Of a DNA stretch of 64,000 nt, positions 19,365-28,860 are shown piece by piece (the stretch's first letter is position 1; each line of letters begins with the position of its first letter). The DNA lies in the NCBI GenBank assembly GCA_945862165.1, contig CAMAXI010000003.1, positions 1-64,000 of the forward strand, given 5' to 3'. The notes under the pieces are model-generated. The model was not told where the DNA came from. It was given only the letters and a program-made list of their open reading frames with translations, and ran no database searches. Made by a program: the position numbers and the translations under genes. The stretch is from Chryseobacterium gleum (GTDB lineage: Bacteria; Bacteroidota; Bacteroidia; Flavobacteriales_D; Crocinitomicaceae).

Positions 19365-19372
19365 CAAATTTA
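19365..19372 (-). promoter_or_regulatory. -7 promoter element of the HU-like gene
   Basis: TAAATTTG on the minus strand; a TTG at 19399-19397 is 24 bases further upstream, slightly beyond the usual spacing. It predicts a leader of about 25 bases before MTKAD. A divergent TATCTTTA at 19389-19396 may serve mutY. Confidence 0.5.
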
Positions 19373-19429
19373 AGTCAAGTAAATAATATATCTTTACAAA
19401 TTGAAAATTATTTTTAAAAAAATCTACGA

Positions 19430-20464
19430 ATGAACGATTTTAACCTATTAATTATCAAATGGTATAGACAAAATAAACGAAATCTACCATGGAGACTAAC
19501 TAAAAATCCCTATATGATTTGGTTATCCGAGATAATTTTACAGCAAACGAAGGTTGATCAAGGTTTAAATTACTACTTAAAATTCCGTACTAATTATCCA
19601 ACAATTGATGATTTAGCAAAAGCAGATGAACAAAAAGTACTATCTGATTGGCAAGGACTTGGATACTACAGTCGCGCAAGGAATCTACATACTACCGCAA
19701 AAACAATTATTGATACGTATCAAGGGATTTTCCCTAATACCTACGAAAATATACTAAAATTAAAAGGAATTGGTACTTATACTGCTGCTGCTATTTCTTC
19801 TTTTGCTTTTGACCTTCCACATGCAGTTGTTGACGGCAACGTTTACCGTGTTTTATCCCGTATTTTTGATGTTGAAACCCCAATAGATAGTACAGAAGGT
19901 GTCAAAGAATTTAATTTTCTTGCCAATGAATTATTAAACAAAGAACATCCAGCAGAACACAATCAAGCCATCATGGAATTTGGCGCTATTCAATGTACTC
20001 CTTCCAACCCGAATTGTACAGTTTGTCCTTTTAATCAAACATGTTTAGCGCGAATAAACGGAACTATTCAGCAGCGACCGGTAAAAAAAACAAAAACAAA
20101 AGTGCGCAATCGTTATTTACATTTTTTACATATAGAAATTGATAATCAAATAATTATTACACAAAGAACCGAAAAAGACATTTGGCAGAACATGTATCAA
20201 TTTCCATTAATTGAAAAAACAAATGCCGAAGAATTACCGAAAATAAAACAAGAGATAGAAAACACCTACAGCATTAAAATTACAGATATTACAACTAATA
20301 TTAAGCATATTCTATCCCATCAACACTTATATACTACATTCTGGAAAACAGATGCAATCCCAGAAATCATCCGAAAAAACAAAGAATATTTATTGATTCA
20401 AAAAAGCAAACTGATTGAATACCCAATACCACGCGTGATCGATCGTTATTTGGAAGGAAATTAA
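19430..20464 (+). CDS. mutY: A/G-specific adenine glycosylase
   Basis: 344 residues, typical. The helix-hairpin-helix LKGIGTYTAAAISSFAFD is followed by the catalytic Asp region VVDGNVYRVLSR, and the iron-sulfur cluster cysteines have spacing C-x6-C-x2-C-x5-C (CTPSNPNCTVCPFNQTC). The C-terminal NUDIX-like domain (about 225-344; LHFLHIEID, MYQFPLIE) recognises 8-oxoguanine. It removes adenine mispaired with 8-oxoG. It heads the mutY-ssb-gldE-gldD order conserved in gliding Bacteroidota. Confidence 0.95.
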   Translation: MNDFNLLIIKWYRQNKRNLPWRLTKNPYMIWLSEIILQQTKVDQGLNYYLKFRTNYPTIDDLAKADEQKVLSDWQGLGYYSRARNLHTTAKTIIDTYQGIFPNTYENILKLKGIGTYTAAAISSFAFDLPHAVVDGNVYRVLSRIFDVETPIDSTEGVKEFNFLANELLNKEHPAEHNQAIMEFGAIQCTPSNPNCTVCPFNQTCLARINGTIQQRPVKKTKTKVRNRYLHFLHIEIDNQIIITQRTEKDIWQNMYQFPLIEKTNAEELPKIKQEIENTYSIKITDITTNIKHILSHQHLYTTFWKTDAIPEIIRKNKEYLLIQKSKLIEYPIPRVIDRYLEGN

Positions 20465-20511
20465 GGATTTAGTATTTACCTAGTAGCCTTTTTTCATATA
20501 GCTAATTTTTC

Positions 20512-20519
20512 TATCTTTG
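20512..20519 (+). promoter_or_regulatory. -7 promoter element of ssb
   Basis: TATCTTTG ends 6 bases before the ssb start codon, so the transcript would have almost no leader. No TTG is visible at the usual -33 distance. Confidence 0.5.
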
Positions 20520-20525
20520 TATTAT

Positions 20526-20969
20526 ATGTACAACACTGTTAATAAAGTTATATTAATCGGAATAATTGGTGACAAAATTGAATTTCGTCATATAGAAAAT
20601 GGCGGTGCAATTTGCCGTTTTTCAATCGCGACTTTTGACAATTACACGGATAAAATTTCCGGTGAAAATAGAAAAATAACAGACTGGCATTCTGTCACAT
20701 GTTGGGGAGATCAAGCAAAAGAAATATTTAAACAAATAAAAAAAGGACATCAAATCTATTTAGAAGCGAAATTAAAAATGCGCACTTGGCAATCTAAAGA
20801 AGGGGTAACACATAAAGGCTATGAATTGTTTTTAGATAAGTACCTTCCATTAAACTTAAATATCAACGATAAAATAACGGGAAATCAATACCCAGAAGAA
20901 GGTACACCTAGTACACCTGCACCTATGCTTGGATTTGAATTAAGCGACCTAGACGAATTACCATTTTAA
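20526..20969 (+). CDS. ssb: Single-stranded DNA-binding protein
   Basis: 147 residues from MYNTVNKVILIG. It has the OB-fold core (ICRFSIAT, the Trp in DWHSVTCWG, KIKKGHQIYLEAKLKMRTWQ) and an acidic tip ending DLDELPF that recruits repair proteins. The linker is unusually short. A TTG-initiated reading three codons longer is rejected because that codon is part of the -7 element. The next gene, gldE, starts 3 bases after the stop, so ssb and gldE are cotranscribed. Confidence 0.93.
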   Translation: MYNTVNKVILIGIIGDKIEFRHIENGGAICRFSIATFDNYTDKISGENRKITDWHSVTCWGDQAKEIFKQIKKGHQIYLEAKLKMRTWQSKEGVTHKGYELFLDKYLPLNLNINDKITGNQYPEEGTPSTPAPMLGFELSDLDELPF

Positions 20970-20972
20970 ATT

Positions 20973-22319
20973 ATGCAAACAATCTCCTTACTTATTACAC
21001 TTGCAACAAACACTTCTTTTAACGGAACTGTTATTTTCAGTGTTTTAACAATTTTAATTTTACTCGTTTGTTCTGCCTTAATTTCTGCTTCAGAGGTTGC
21101 TTACTTTTCCATGGGACCTTTAGAAAAAGAAGTTTTAAAAATAGAAGAAGGTAAACAAGCTGAAACTGCTAGAGAACTTTTAAAATCACCCCAAGACTTA
21201 TTAGCTACCATACTTATTGCCAATAACTTTGTAAATGTCGGCGTTGTAATAATTTCTAGCTTTTTACTTGATGCGGTATTCGGTGCTTCAGCTACGAATG
21301 AATTATTTCGTTTTTTAATTGATGTTTTTTTAATAACAACCATTATTTTATTAGTAGGTGAAGTAATACCAAAAGTATACGCTACCAAAAACGGTTTGAC
21401 AATTGCGAAATTCATGGCGCCAGTATTAAATTTGATTAGTACTCTCCCGCCATTTTCATGGCTTAAACGTTTTTTAGTTAACGGTACGAGTTTAATTCAC
21501 AAATACGCAAAAAAAAGAGGTGTAAAAATTTCTACCGATGAATTGGAACAGATATTAGCATTAACAAAAGAAGAAACTACTTCGGAGGAGGAACATAAAT
21601 TATTAGAAGGAATCATAAAGTTTGGGAATACAGACGTAAAACAAATCATGCGTCCGCGTATGGAAATTGTAGCGATTGAAAACACTTCTAATTATACGGA
21701 AGTACTTCAAATTATTCTACACGCTGGCTATTCTCGTATACCTGTTTATGCGTCTACATTTGACAATATTATCGGGATTTTATACATCAAAGATTTGTTA
21801 CCTCATTTAAAAGAAGGTGAAGCATTTGAATGGTTAGATTTAATTCATAAGCCCTTCTTTGTGCCGGAAAATAAAAAGTTAGATGATTTATTAAAAGAAT
21901 TTCAGAGTAAAAAAATACACATGAGTATCGTTGTAGACGAATACGGTGGCGCAAGTGGATTAGCTACTTTAGAGGATGTACTAGAAGAAATTGTCGGAGA
22001 TATAACCGATGAGTACGATGAAAAAGAAATCAATTTCACAAAAATATCGGATACTAATTATCAATTTGAAGGAAGGACAGCGCTTGTTGATTTTTATAAA
22101 GTATTAGAAATTGACGGGAAAGATTTTGAAGCTAATAAAGGTGAGTCTGATACACTTGGAGGATTTATGGTAGAACAGGCTGGAAGAATTCTCCGAAATA
22201 AAGAGCATATTGAATTTGAAAATTTCAAATTGATTGTTGAAAAAGCAGACAAAAAACGTATTAAAACAATCTGTGTAATCATTCAAGAGCACTCAAGCAC
22301 TTCTTCTATTGAAAATTGA
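20973..22319 (+). CDS. gldE: Gliding motility-associated protein GldE (CNNM/CBS-domain membrane protein)
   Basis: 448 residues. The N-terminal CNNM (DUF21) domain with about four membrane segments (residues 20-160; FSVLTILILLVCSALISAS, FLITTIILLVGEVIPKVY) is followed by paired CBS domains (about 205-335; MRPRMEIVAIE, HMSIVVDEYGGASGLATLEDV) and a CorC/HlyC-type C-terminal domain. In Flavobacterium, GldE overlaps in function with GldD in gliding and type IX secretion. It sits immediately before gldD, as in other gliding species. Confidence 0.93.
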   Translation: MQTISLLITLATNTSFNGTVIFSVLTILILLVCSALISASEVAYFSMGPLEKEVLKIEEGKQAETARELLKSPQDLLATILIANNFVNVGVVIISSFLLDAVFGASATNELFRFLIDVFLITTIILLVGEVIPKVYATKNGLTIAKFMAPVLNLISTLPPFSWLKRFLVNGTSLIHKYAKKRGVKISTDELEQILALTKEETTSEEEHKLLEGIIKFGNTDVKQIMRPRMEIVAIENTSNYTEVLQIILHAGYSRIPVYASTFDNIIGILYIKDLLPHLKEGEAFEWLDLIHKPFFVPENKKLDDLLKEFQSKKIHMSIVVDEYGGASGLATLEDVLEEIVGDITDEYDEKEINFTKISDTNYQFEGRTALVDFYKVLEIDGKDFEANKGESDTLGGFMVEQAGRILRNKEHIEFENFKLIVEKADKKRIKTICVIIQEHSSTSSIEN

Positions 22320-22323
22320 ATTT

Positions 22324-22899
22324 ATGAAAAAAAGAATCTTTAGTTTTATTTTCCTTAGTGGAATTTTAGCTTCCTGTAGCTCGGATGAATTAACCATCCC
22401 AAAGCCTCCAACTTTTTTAAATGTCCAATTGCCTGAGCACAGCTATATAAATTATTCTCCAGATTGTCCTTATAGCTTTGACATACCTTCTATATTCAAG
22501 ATTAAAAATGTGAATTACGGAAAAGAAAGTACTTGCCATAGAGATATTGAATTAGGACCTTTAAATGGAACTCTTCACTTTTCCTATATCCAAATGGACA
22601 AACCACTTGCAGAATATGTTAATTTCTCCATTAGTAAAGTAGATGACCACAAAATAAAAGCAACTGCGATTGAAGATGAGAATATCATTCGGCCAAAGGA
22701 TAAAATTTACGGTACATTTTTTGAATTACAAGGAGATGTAGCATCCCCATTTCAATTTTACTTAACAGACTCTACGCATAGATTTGTAAGTGGTATTGTA
22801 TACTTTAACGCAAGACCAAACTATGATTCTATCAAACCGACATTAGATTATTTAAAAGTAGATATTAAACGTTTTCTAAGTACGTTTAAATGGAAGTAA
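22324..22899 (+). CDS. gldD: Gliding motility lipoprotein GldD
   Basis: 191 residues. Lipoprotein signal MKKRIFSFIFLSGILASC with Cys18, then the conserved PKPPTFLNVQLPEHSY region and C-terminal FNARPNYDSIKPTLDYLK. GldD is needed for gliding and stable type IX secretion in Flavobacterium. The ATG lies 4 bases after the gldE stop. A TTG reading five codons longer overlaps gldE and is not preferred because the lipoprotein signal begins at MKKR. Confidence 0.93.
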   Translation: MKKRIFSFIFLSGILASCSSDELTIPKPPTFLNVQLPEHSYINYSPDCPYSFDIPSIFKIKNVNYGKESTCHRDIELGPLNGTLHFSYIQMDKPLAEYVNFSISKVDDHKIKATAIEDENIIRPKDKIYGTFFELQGDVASPFQFYLTDSTHRFVSGIVYFNARPNYDSIKPTLDYLKVDIKRFLSTFKWK

Positions 22900-22931
22900 G
22901 AAAAATCAATAATAGATAGCAAATACGTACT

Positions 22932-23660
22932 TTGAATGTTAAAAAAATAAATATTTGTATTTTTATTTTCACTTATTTAAGTGTCAACAACTTAATATTA
23001 AGTCAAGAAAAAGCACAATACAAAAGTTTAGGAAGTTGGAATGTAACGAACTTCAAATACACTTGGAATCGAGCATGGTACTTTACCCTTGAAGCACAAT
23101 TAAGGTCTTTAGGATTTTATTCTAACTTTCATTACCACGAATTTAGTCAATCAACTAACTTTAGAATTAGTGAAAATTTAATTTCAACGCTTGGAATAGG
23201 TAAATACGATACTTATCAGGAAGGAGGTAATTTTGTTCTACCAAAAAATAATGATGAAATAAGGATTTGGCCTCAAATTACAACTTTTCAAAATTTTCGA
23301 AATATTACTATTGAACATCGTTATCGTATTGAATTTCGGATGGGTAAGAATATCTTTAGAAACAGATATCGATATCGTTTAGGAATAAAAATACCATTAG
23401 GAAAAGAAAAAAATGGTATACATCAATTCAATATGGATCTAAATAATGAACTGTTTTTCACAGAAAAAGAACCATATTTCGAGCGTAATAGATTGCAAAT
23501 GCTAATTAATTACAAACCAAACTTACACGTGAATTTACAACTAGGATACCTGTATCAATTTGATTATAAGATACTAGATGAGATAGGAAGAAATTTTGTA
23601 ATGGTAGGATTCAGTTTTAACTTCATTCGAAAGCAAAAAAAAATTCCCGTAATTAATTAA
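22932..23660 (+). CDS. DUF2490 family outer-membrane-type protein
   Basis: 242 residues, starting with TTG. A signal peptide (KKINICIFIFTYLS through NLILSQ) is followed by alternating aromatic/charged strands such as FTLEAQLRSLGFYSNFHYHE, NITIEHRYRIEFRM and VNLQLGYLYQFDYK, matching the DUF2490 barrel-like family. No ATG in frame would keep the signal peptide, hence the TTG start. It follows gldD by 32 bases and could be a read-through member of that operon. Function unknown. Confidence 0.7.
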   Translation: MNVKKINICIFIFTYLSVNNLILSQEKAQYKSLGSWNVTNFKYTWNRAWYFTLEAQLRSLGFYSNFHYHEFSQSTNFRISENLISTLGIGKYDTYQEGGNFVLPKNNDEIRIWPQITTFQNFRNITIEHRYRIEFRMGKNIFRNRYRYRLGIKIPLGKEKNGIHQFNMDLNNELFFTEKEPYFERNRLQMLINYKPNLHVNLQLGYLYQFDYKILDEIGRNFVMVGFSFNFIRKQKKIPVIN

Positions 23661-23666
23661 ATAGCT

Positions 23667-25094
23667 TTACTTAAAAAAACATATTAAGTAATAGAAACCA
23701 GCCGCTAAAATAGCACTTACCGGGATTGTTAATACCCACGCCCACAAAAGATTAATAGTTACTCCCCAACGAACAGCGCTTAAACGTTTAGTCGCCCCTA
23801 CTCCTATTATAGAACCAGTAATTGTATGCGTCGTAGAAACAGGAATACCTAAGTTACTAACTACAAACAAGGTTAATGCGCCTGCTGTCTCCGCACAAAC
23901 ACCTTCCAACGGAGTTACTTTCGTGATTTTAGTCCCCATCGTTTTAACGATTTTCCAACCACCAAATAAGGTTCCAATAGCAATCATTAAATAACATCCA
24001 AAAGAAATCCAAAACGGCATTGTATGTGAGTTTACTTTTGTAATTATTTTACATTCACTTTTCAATTTTCCATTTTGAACATATGGTAAAAAAAGCGAAG
24101 CATTCGAATAGTTTGCTTGAAGTTTGTTTTTTTCTTTAAATATTATTTCATCTGTACTAGCGTCAAAAATATTTTCTCCTTTTGAATAAACTGTTAATTC
24201 ATCCGGTTTGAATTTCATGGTTTTTCCATCTTCATTTTTATAAGAAACTTGAATAACTTCAGAAATTTTAAACTGTGACGGAATTGGATCTTCTAGCTTA
24301 CCTTCTCTGTCTAGGTTCCCATATACTAAAAGTGCAGCACAAATTATCCCCATAACCTTTTGTGAATCTGCACCACCATGTCCTAAAGAAAAAGCTGCGG
24401 AAGAGAGTAATTGCAAACGTTTGTACATATTCGACTCTTTAAGAGCTGTTTGACGTTTACCATGCATAGCCATATAGTAGATATACGCAAGAATGAAAAT
24501 TACCAACATTGCAACTACAATCCACATCATTTCCTTCTTCATGTCCATGTAAACCACCATGTAATCCATTAGAAAATAAATACCTAACGAACAAGCAATG
24601 ACAACAATAAATTTTAATACAAAGCGCCTACTCATGGTTATTAAAGCGACACCAAATGCAAGTATACCTCCAATCACAGGAGCTAAGAAAATAAACGCAA
24701 TAATTACTAATATCCCACTAGAATCAATGACGCCAAAACCAGCATGAGCTACAGCTGCCCCTGCAAAACCACCAATTAAAGTATGTGAGGAAGAAGAAGG
24801 AATTCCTAATCTCCAAGTTAAAAGGTTCCAAAATGTAGCAGCTAATAGCCCCGCTAAAATTACCCATAGGTCAATCGCGTTATTATTTACAGTTTTAGCA
24901 ACTGTATTTCCTACACTCATATCAAACACCCAAAAAGCTAATACGTTAAATCCTGCCGCCCAAACAACTGCCTGAAAGGGTGTTAAAACTTTAGTAGAAA
25001 CAACAGTAGCAATTGAGTTTGCCGCATCATGGAAGCCATTAACTAAATCAAATAATAGTGCTATAACGATTACAGCAATTAATAATGTAAACAT
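23667..25094 (-). CDS. PiT family inorganic phosphate transporter
   Basis: 475 residues. The two signature repeats of PiT are present: GFHDAANSIATVVSTKVLTP near residue 21 and PVSTTHTITGSIIGVGATKR near the C-terminus, with GGADSQKVMGI in the middle. It has about ten to twelve hydrophobic segments and a soluble loop (about 250-345). It moves phosphate with a cation across the inner membrane. It lies 14 bases downstream of a DUF47 gene, the usual regulator partner of PiT carriers. Confidence 0.92.
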   Translation of the reverse strand: MFTLLIAVIVIALLFDLVNGFHDAANSIATVVSTKVLTPFQAVVWAAGFNVLAFWVFDMSVGNTVAKTVNNNAIDLWVILAGLLAATFWNLLTWRLGIPSSSSHTLIGGFAGAAVAHAGFGVIDSSGILVIIAFIFLAPVIGGILAFGVALITMSRRFVLKFIVVIACSLGIYFLMDYMVVYMDMKKEMMWIVVAMLVIFILAYIYYMAMHGKRQTALKESNMYKRLQLLSSAAFSLGHGGADSQKVMGIICAALLVYGNLDREGKLEDPIPSQFKISEVIQVSYKNEDGKTMKFKPDELTVYSKGENIFDASTDEIIFKEKNKLQANYSNASLFLPYVQNGKLKSECKIITKVNSHTMPFWISFGCYLMIAIGTLFGGWKIVKTMGTKITKVTPLEGVCAETAGALTLFVVSNLGIPVSTTHTITGSIIGVGATKRLSAVRWGVTINLLWAWVLTIPVSAILAAGFYYLICFFK

Positions 25095-25108
25095 AATTAC
25101 AATTTATT

Positions 25109-25753
25109 TTATGCGTATTTGACAACTATTGATTCAATTACATTCCCTGCGTCTTCGCATTTATCCGTAACTATTTCTAGTGACTGATATAATTCTCTTT
25201 TCTTAATCAACATTTTAATATCCGATTCGTATTCAAAAAGTCTATCAATACTTAAATCAAAAATATCATCCCCTTGATTTTCAGCACTATTTATTCTAAC
25301 AACACAATCAATAATTTTTTGTGTATTTTTCAAATTACGAAGTTCGATTACTGCACTATTAACAGCTAAAACAGCATCTTTAATAACCAAAGCCATTTTT
25401 TGAACACCTTGATCATCCGGATTAATTTTATAGAAATTAATCTTTTTTGCGGAAGCATAAATGAAATATGCAATATCATCCAAGGCTGTTGCTAAACTAT
25501 GGATATCCTCCCTATCAAATGGTGTGATAAAATTCTTACCTAACTCTACAAAAATAGTATGTGTCAGAACATTATTTTGGCGTTCTAACTCCTCCATTTG
25601 TTTGATGACATCCCCTCTTTTATTAAAATCGGATTCATTAACTACGATAACTAATTTTTCGGCTAATGATTCTAGATTTGCACTTGCATTTTCAAACAAT
25701 GTGTAAAAGATTTTGTCTTTTGGAAGAAAGAATTTTAAGATTCCTGATAGCAT
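25109..25753 (-). CDS. DUF47/PhoU-like protein, PiT partner
   Basis: 214 residues, all helical. It has the family motif TPFDREDIHSLATALDDI and acidic pairs in later helices (SAENQGDDIFDLS, TDKCEDAGNVIES) that in PhoU-type proteins bind metal. DUF47 proteins typically sit next to PiT transporters and modulate phosphate uptake; the 14-base gap to the transporter fits this. It has a TATTTTTG -7 element upstream. Confidence 0.88.
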   Translation of the reverse strand: MLSGILKFFLPKDKIFYTLFENASANLESLAEKLVIVVNESDFNKRGDVIKQMEELERQNNVLTHTIFVELGKNFITPFDREDIHSLATALDDIAYFIYASAKKINFYKINPDDQGVQKMALVIKDAVLAVNSAVIELRNLKNTQKIIDCVVRINSAENQGDDIFDLSIDRLFEYESDIKMLIKKRELYQSLEIVTDKCEDAGNVIESIVVKYA

Positions 25754-25772
25754 AACTAAATATTATTTTGAA

Positions 25773-25780
25773 CAAAAATA
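25773..25780 (-). promoter_or_regulatory. -7 promoter element of the DUF47-PiT operon
   Basis: TATTTTTG on the minus strand, 20 bases before the start codon; no clear -33 TTG. Confidence 0.45.
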
Positions 25781-25890
25781 CTTTATTTTTAGGGTTAATT
25801 TCTAAAATAGTAAAGACCTTACAAAAATTAACGAAAAAATAACATTAACAAAAGCTTTACTTTCTCATTAATTGATAAAAACAATTTTAT

Positions 25891-26535
25891 TTAGGAATAT
25901 TTTATGACAATTGACTCTAAAAAAACTCCAGACTGCTTACATTTTTCAGTAATTGTTTCTAAAATTTGATATATCTCCCTACGTTTAATTATCTCTTTGA
26001 TATTTTCTTCCTCTTCAAAAAGAGAATCTAAACATTGGTAAAAATTATTTATGGATACTTCGCTAATTTCGTTTATTTTGATAATTGATTCTATGATTAG
26101 CTTCCCTTTCTTGAAATTTCGTAATTCTAGTACCCCATTCGAAACAGCCTCAACAGCCAAAACAACCGATTGAACCATTATTTCAAGACTTACATCTTTT
26201 GAAGCTAATTTATACAAATTAATTTTTTTGCCAGTTATCACCATGTAATCGCCAATATTCTCTATTGATTTTGCTAGTCCATAAATATCTTCTCTATCAA
26301 AAGGTGTTACATAATTTTTACTTAACTGAACGAAAATATGATGCGCGATCAATTCACTTTGTTTGCCAGCTAGCACCAAATCTTGTCCAATTTTTAAACG
26401 TTGATTAAAATCATTTTCATTCACTAATAAATTCAATAGATTAGAAATAACTTTTAGTTGTATGCTGGATTGTTCAAATAAATCGTAGAACACTTTATTA
26501 TTTGATTTGAATAATTTAAATAAAATAAAACTCAT
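25891..26535 (-). CDS. Second, diverged DUF47/PhoU-like protein
   Basis: 214 residues, the same length as the neighbour and alignable end to end without gaps (FKLFKSNNKVFYDLFEQSS, TPFDREDIYGLAKSIENIGDY, KKINLYKL, ESIVIKYS). Acidic residues that bind metal in the family are altered: EDAGN in copy 1 is KQSGV here, and ENQGDD is SEVSIN. It probably arose by tandem duplication and lost part of its metal sites. It has its own -7 element (TAGATTTG) and a gap of about 137 bases before the next gene. Confidence 0.85.
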   Translation of the reverse strand: MSFILFKLFKSNNKVFYDLFEQSSIQLKVISNLLNLLVNENDFNQRLKIGQDLVLAGKQSELIAHHIFVQLSKNYVTPFDREDIYGLAKSIENIGDYMVITGKKINLYKLASKDVSLEIMVQSVVLAVEAVSNGVLELRNFKKGKLIIESIIKINEISEVSINNFYQCLDSLFEEEENIKEIIKRREIYQILETITEKCKQSGVFLESIVIKYS

Positions 26536-26552
26536 TATATCACTATTTTCTC

Positions 26553-26560
26553 CAAATCTA
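26553..26560 (-). promoter_or_regulatory. -7 promoter element of the second DUF47 gene
   Basis: TAGATTTG on the minus strand, 18 bases before the start codon. Confidence 0.45.
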
Positions 26561-26733
26561 TATTAAAATAAAGGATGATTTAGAAACATTTAGAAATACT
26601 AATAATAAAATAACAATTAGTTCATTATACGATAAGTTTAGGTTATTGTTTGTTTAGATCGTTTTGATTTTTTAGTTAATTTAGTTGAATAACTAAAAAA
26701 TCCTTTATATCATTAATTTTTAATATTAAAACT

Positions 26734-27186
26734 ATGAAAAAACAACTAGTAGCACTTGGAATTGTTGTAATAACAACATTTACAATATTGAGTTTCACAC
26801 AGCAAGAAGTTAGAAGTACAATTATACAAACTGAAAATGTTGGAATGATTTTTACAGAAGGTACTTTCGCAGAAATATGTGCTAAAGCAAAAAAAGAAAA
26901 GAAAAACATCTTTTTTGATGCCTATGCAAGTTGGTGTGGTCCATGCAAAATGCTTAAAAGAGATGTTTTTACTACTAAAACTGCTGGTGATTTTTTTAAT
27001 AAAAAATTTATTAATGTAGCGATGGATATGGAAAAAGGAGAAGGAGTGGCACTTGCACCAGCCTTTCAAATTTCAGCCTATCCTACTCTATTAATATTGA
27101 ATTATAAGGGAGAAATCATTGGAAGAACTATGGGGTATCAATCTGCTGAAAAATTAATTGAGTTTGCAAAACCTTATGTGAGATAA
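26734..27186 (+). CDS. Secreted thioredoxin-family protein
   Basis: 150 residues. The N-terminal signal/anchor (MKKQLVALGIVVITTFTILS) is followed by a thioredoxin fold with the active site WCGPC (Cys68, Cys71), then KMLKRDVF and the cis-proline segment ISAYPTLLIL. The CGPC pair and KRDVF extension match the DUF255/thioredoxin_7-like secreted oxidoreductases of Bacteroidota. It acts on thiols in the periplasm. It is a single gene followed by repeats. Confidence 0.85.
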   Translation: MKKQLVALGIVVITTFTILSFTQQEVRSTIIQTENVGMIFTEGTFAEICAKAKKEKKNIFFDAYASWCGPCKMLKRDVFTTKTAGDFFNKKFINVAMDMEKGEGVALAPAFQISAYPTLLILNYKGEIIGRTMGYQSAEKLIEFAKPYVR

Positions 27187-27189
27187 AAG

Positions 27190-27236
27190 TGACGGTCCTT
27201 CGAGAGCCTCAGGAACCGTCGAGAGCCTCAGGAACC
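27190..27236. repeat. Intergenic repeat GAGCCTCAGGAACC, two copies
   Basis: GACGGTCCTTCGAGAGCCTC followed by AGGAACCGTC and a second GAGAGCCTCAGGAACC. The same sequence begins the larger array after guaA, so guaA is flanked by related repeats. An AT-rich tract with repeated TCTTTTATCT words follows to about 27300. Confidence 0.75.
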
Positions 27237-27309
27237 AGAATTAAGATGTCTTTTATCTTTTTCTAAAAGTCTTTTATCTTTTATCTAACAGTCTTTTCTC
27301 TAAATCCCT

Positions 27310-27317
27310 TATATTTG
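27310..27317 (+). promoter_or_regulatory. -7 promoter element of guaA
   Basis: TATATTTG ends only 4 bases before the ATG, so the mRNA would be nearly leaderless. No TTG at the expected -33 position. Confidence 0.5.
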
Positions 27318-27321
27318 CATT

Positions 27322-28854
27322 ATGCAAGAAATGATATTAATTATTGATTTCGGATCGCAATACACACAGTTGATTGCTAGACGAGTAAGAGAATTGAACG
27401 TATATTGTGAAATTCATCCTTGGAATAAAATTCCAGCATTAGGTTCGAATATTAAAGGAGTTGTACTTTCAGGCAGCCCTTTTTCAACGCGTGACCCACA
27501 AGCACCCAATCCAGATTTGTCTGAAATTAAGGGTAAATTTCCTTTAATAGGCGTATGTTTTGGTGCGCAATATTTAGCAGGAAATTTTGGAGGAGAAGTT
27601 TTACCATCAACCATCCGTGAATATGGAAGAGCAAATCTTTCTTATGTTGACAAAATGCATGAATTAACGAAAGGAATGACCGACGGTTCTCAAGTATGGA
27701 TGTCACATGGAGATACCATTAAAACAATTCCTGCCAATTATAAAATTATTGCAAGCACAGAAGATGTTTCTGTTGCAGGTTATTATGTAGAAGGTGAACA
27801 AACGTATGGTATTCAATTCCATCCAGAAGTTTATCATTCCTTGGAAGGAACTATTTTATTAAAAAACTTCATAGTAGACATTTGTCATTGCAACCAATCT
27901 TGGACACCAGATTCTTTTGTTGAATCAACGGTGAAAGATTTGCAGGATAAAATCGGTACAGATAAAGTTATTTTAGGTTTATCTGGTGGTGTAGATTCTT
28001 CCGTTGCGGCTGTTTTATTACATAAAGCGATTGGTAAAAATTTACATTGTATTTTCGTTGACAATGGATTGTTACGTAAAGACGAATTTAATTCGGTATT
28101 AGATTCCTATAAAGGAATGGGATTAAATGTCAAGGGAGTAAATGCATCTGAAAACTTCTATGCCGCATTGAAGGGATTAACTGATCCAGAATTAAAACGC
28201 AAAGCAATTGGTAAAGTTTTTATTGATGTTTTTGATGAAGAATCTAAATTAGTTACCGATGCAAAATGGTTGGGTCAAGGTACAATTTACCCAGATGTAA
28301 TCGAATCTATTTCAGTTAATGGAGGGCCATCGCAAACCATCAAATCACACCATAATGTTGGAGGTTTACCAGACTACATGAAATTACAAGTAGTTGAACC
28401 TTTACGTTTGTTATTCAAAGACGAAGTAAGACGTGTTGGAAAATCTTTAGATATCGCTCCAACAATTTTGGGTAGACACCCTTTTCCTGGACCAGGATTA
28501 GGTATTCGAATTCTAGGTGAGGTTACCGCAGAAAAAGTACGTATTTTACAAGAAGTTGATGCATTGTTCATTAATGGATTAAAAGAGGATAACCTTTACG
28601 ACCAAGTTTGGCAGGCTGGCGCTATTTTCTTACCTGTACAATCCGTTGGAGTAATGGGTGATGAACGAACGTATGAAAATGCAGTTGCATTACGCGCAGT
28701 ATCCTCTACGGATGGTATGACTGCTGATTGGTGTCATTTACCATATGAATTTTTAGCAAAAATTTCAAATCGTATTATCAATCAGGTGAAAGGAATAAAT
28801 CGCGTAACATACGATATAAGCTCAAAACCACCAGCAACGATTGAATGGGAGTAA
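27322..28854 (+). CDS. guaA: GMP synthase (glutamine-hydrolysing)
   Basis: 510 residues, typical. Class I amidotransferase domain (1-190) with nucleophile Cys in [11 protein letters not shown] and the His/Glu of [14 protein letters not shown] pyrophosphatase domain with PP-loop [14 protein letters not shown] (about 220); C-terminal dimerisation domain ending [17 protein letters not shown]. It converts XMP to GMP. The first ATG gives the usual MQE-like start; MILII nine bases later is possible and would allow a short leader. Confidence 0.96.
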   Translation: MQEMILIIDFGSQYTQLIARRVRELNVYCEIHPWNKIPALGSNIKGVVLSGSPFSTRDPQAPNPDLSEIKGKFPLIGVCFGAQYLAGNFGGEVLPSTIREYGRANLSYVDKMHELTKGMTDGSQVWMSHGDTIKTIPANYKIIASTEDVSVAGYYVEGEQTYGIQFHPEVYHSLEGTILLKNFIVDICHCNQSWTPDSFVESTVKDLQDKIGTDKVILGLSGGVDSSVAAVLLHKAIGKNLHCIFVDNGLLRKDEFNSVLDSYKGMGLNVKGVNASENFYAALKGLTDPELKRKAIGKVFIDVFDEESKLVTDAKWLGQGTIYPDVIESISVNGGPSQTIKSHHNVGGLPDYMKLQVVEPLRLLFKDEVRRVGKSLDIAPTILGRHPFPGPGLGIRILGEVTAEKVRILQEVDALFINGLKEDNLYDQVWQAGAIFLPVQSVGVMGDERTYENAVALRAVSSTDGMTADWCHLPYEFLAKISNRIINQVKGINRVTYDISSKPPATIEWE

Positions 28855-28860
28855 TTAGAG

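Noticed and set aside
19338-19367. Longer HU start (TTG at 19367)
   Set aside because: The codon lies in the promoter's -7 element, so it would not be transcribed.
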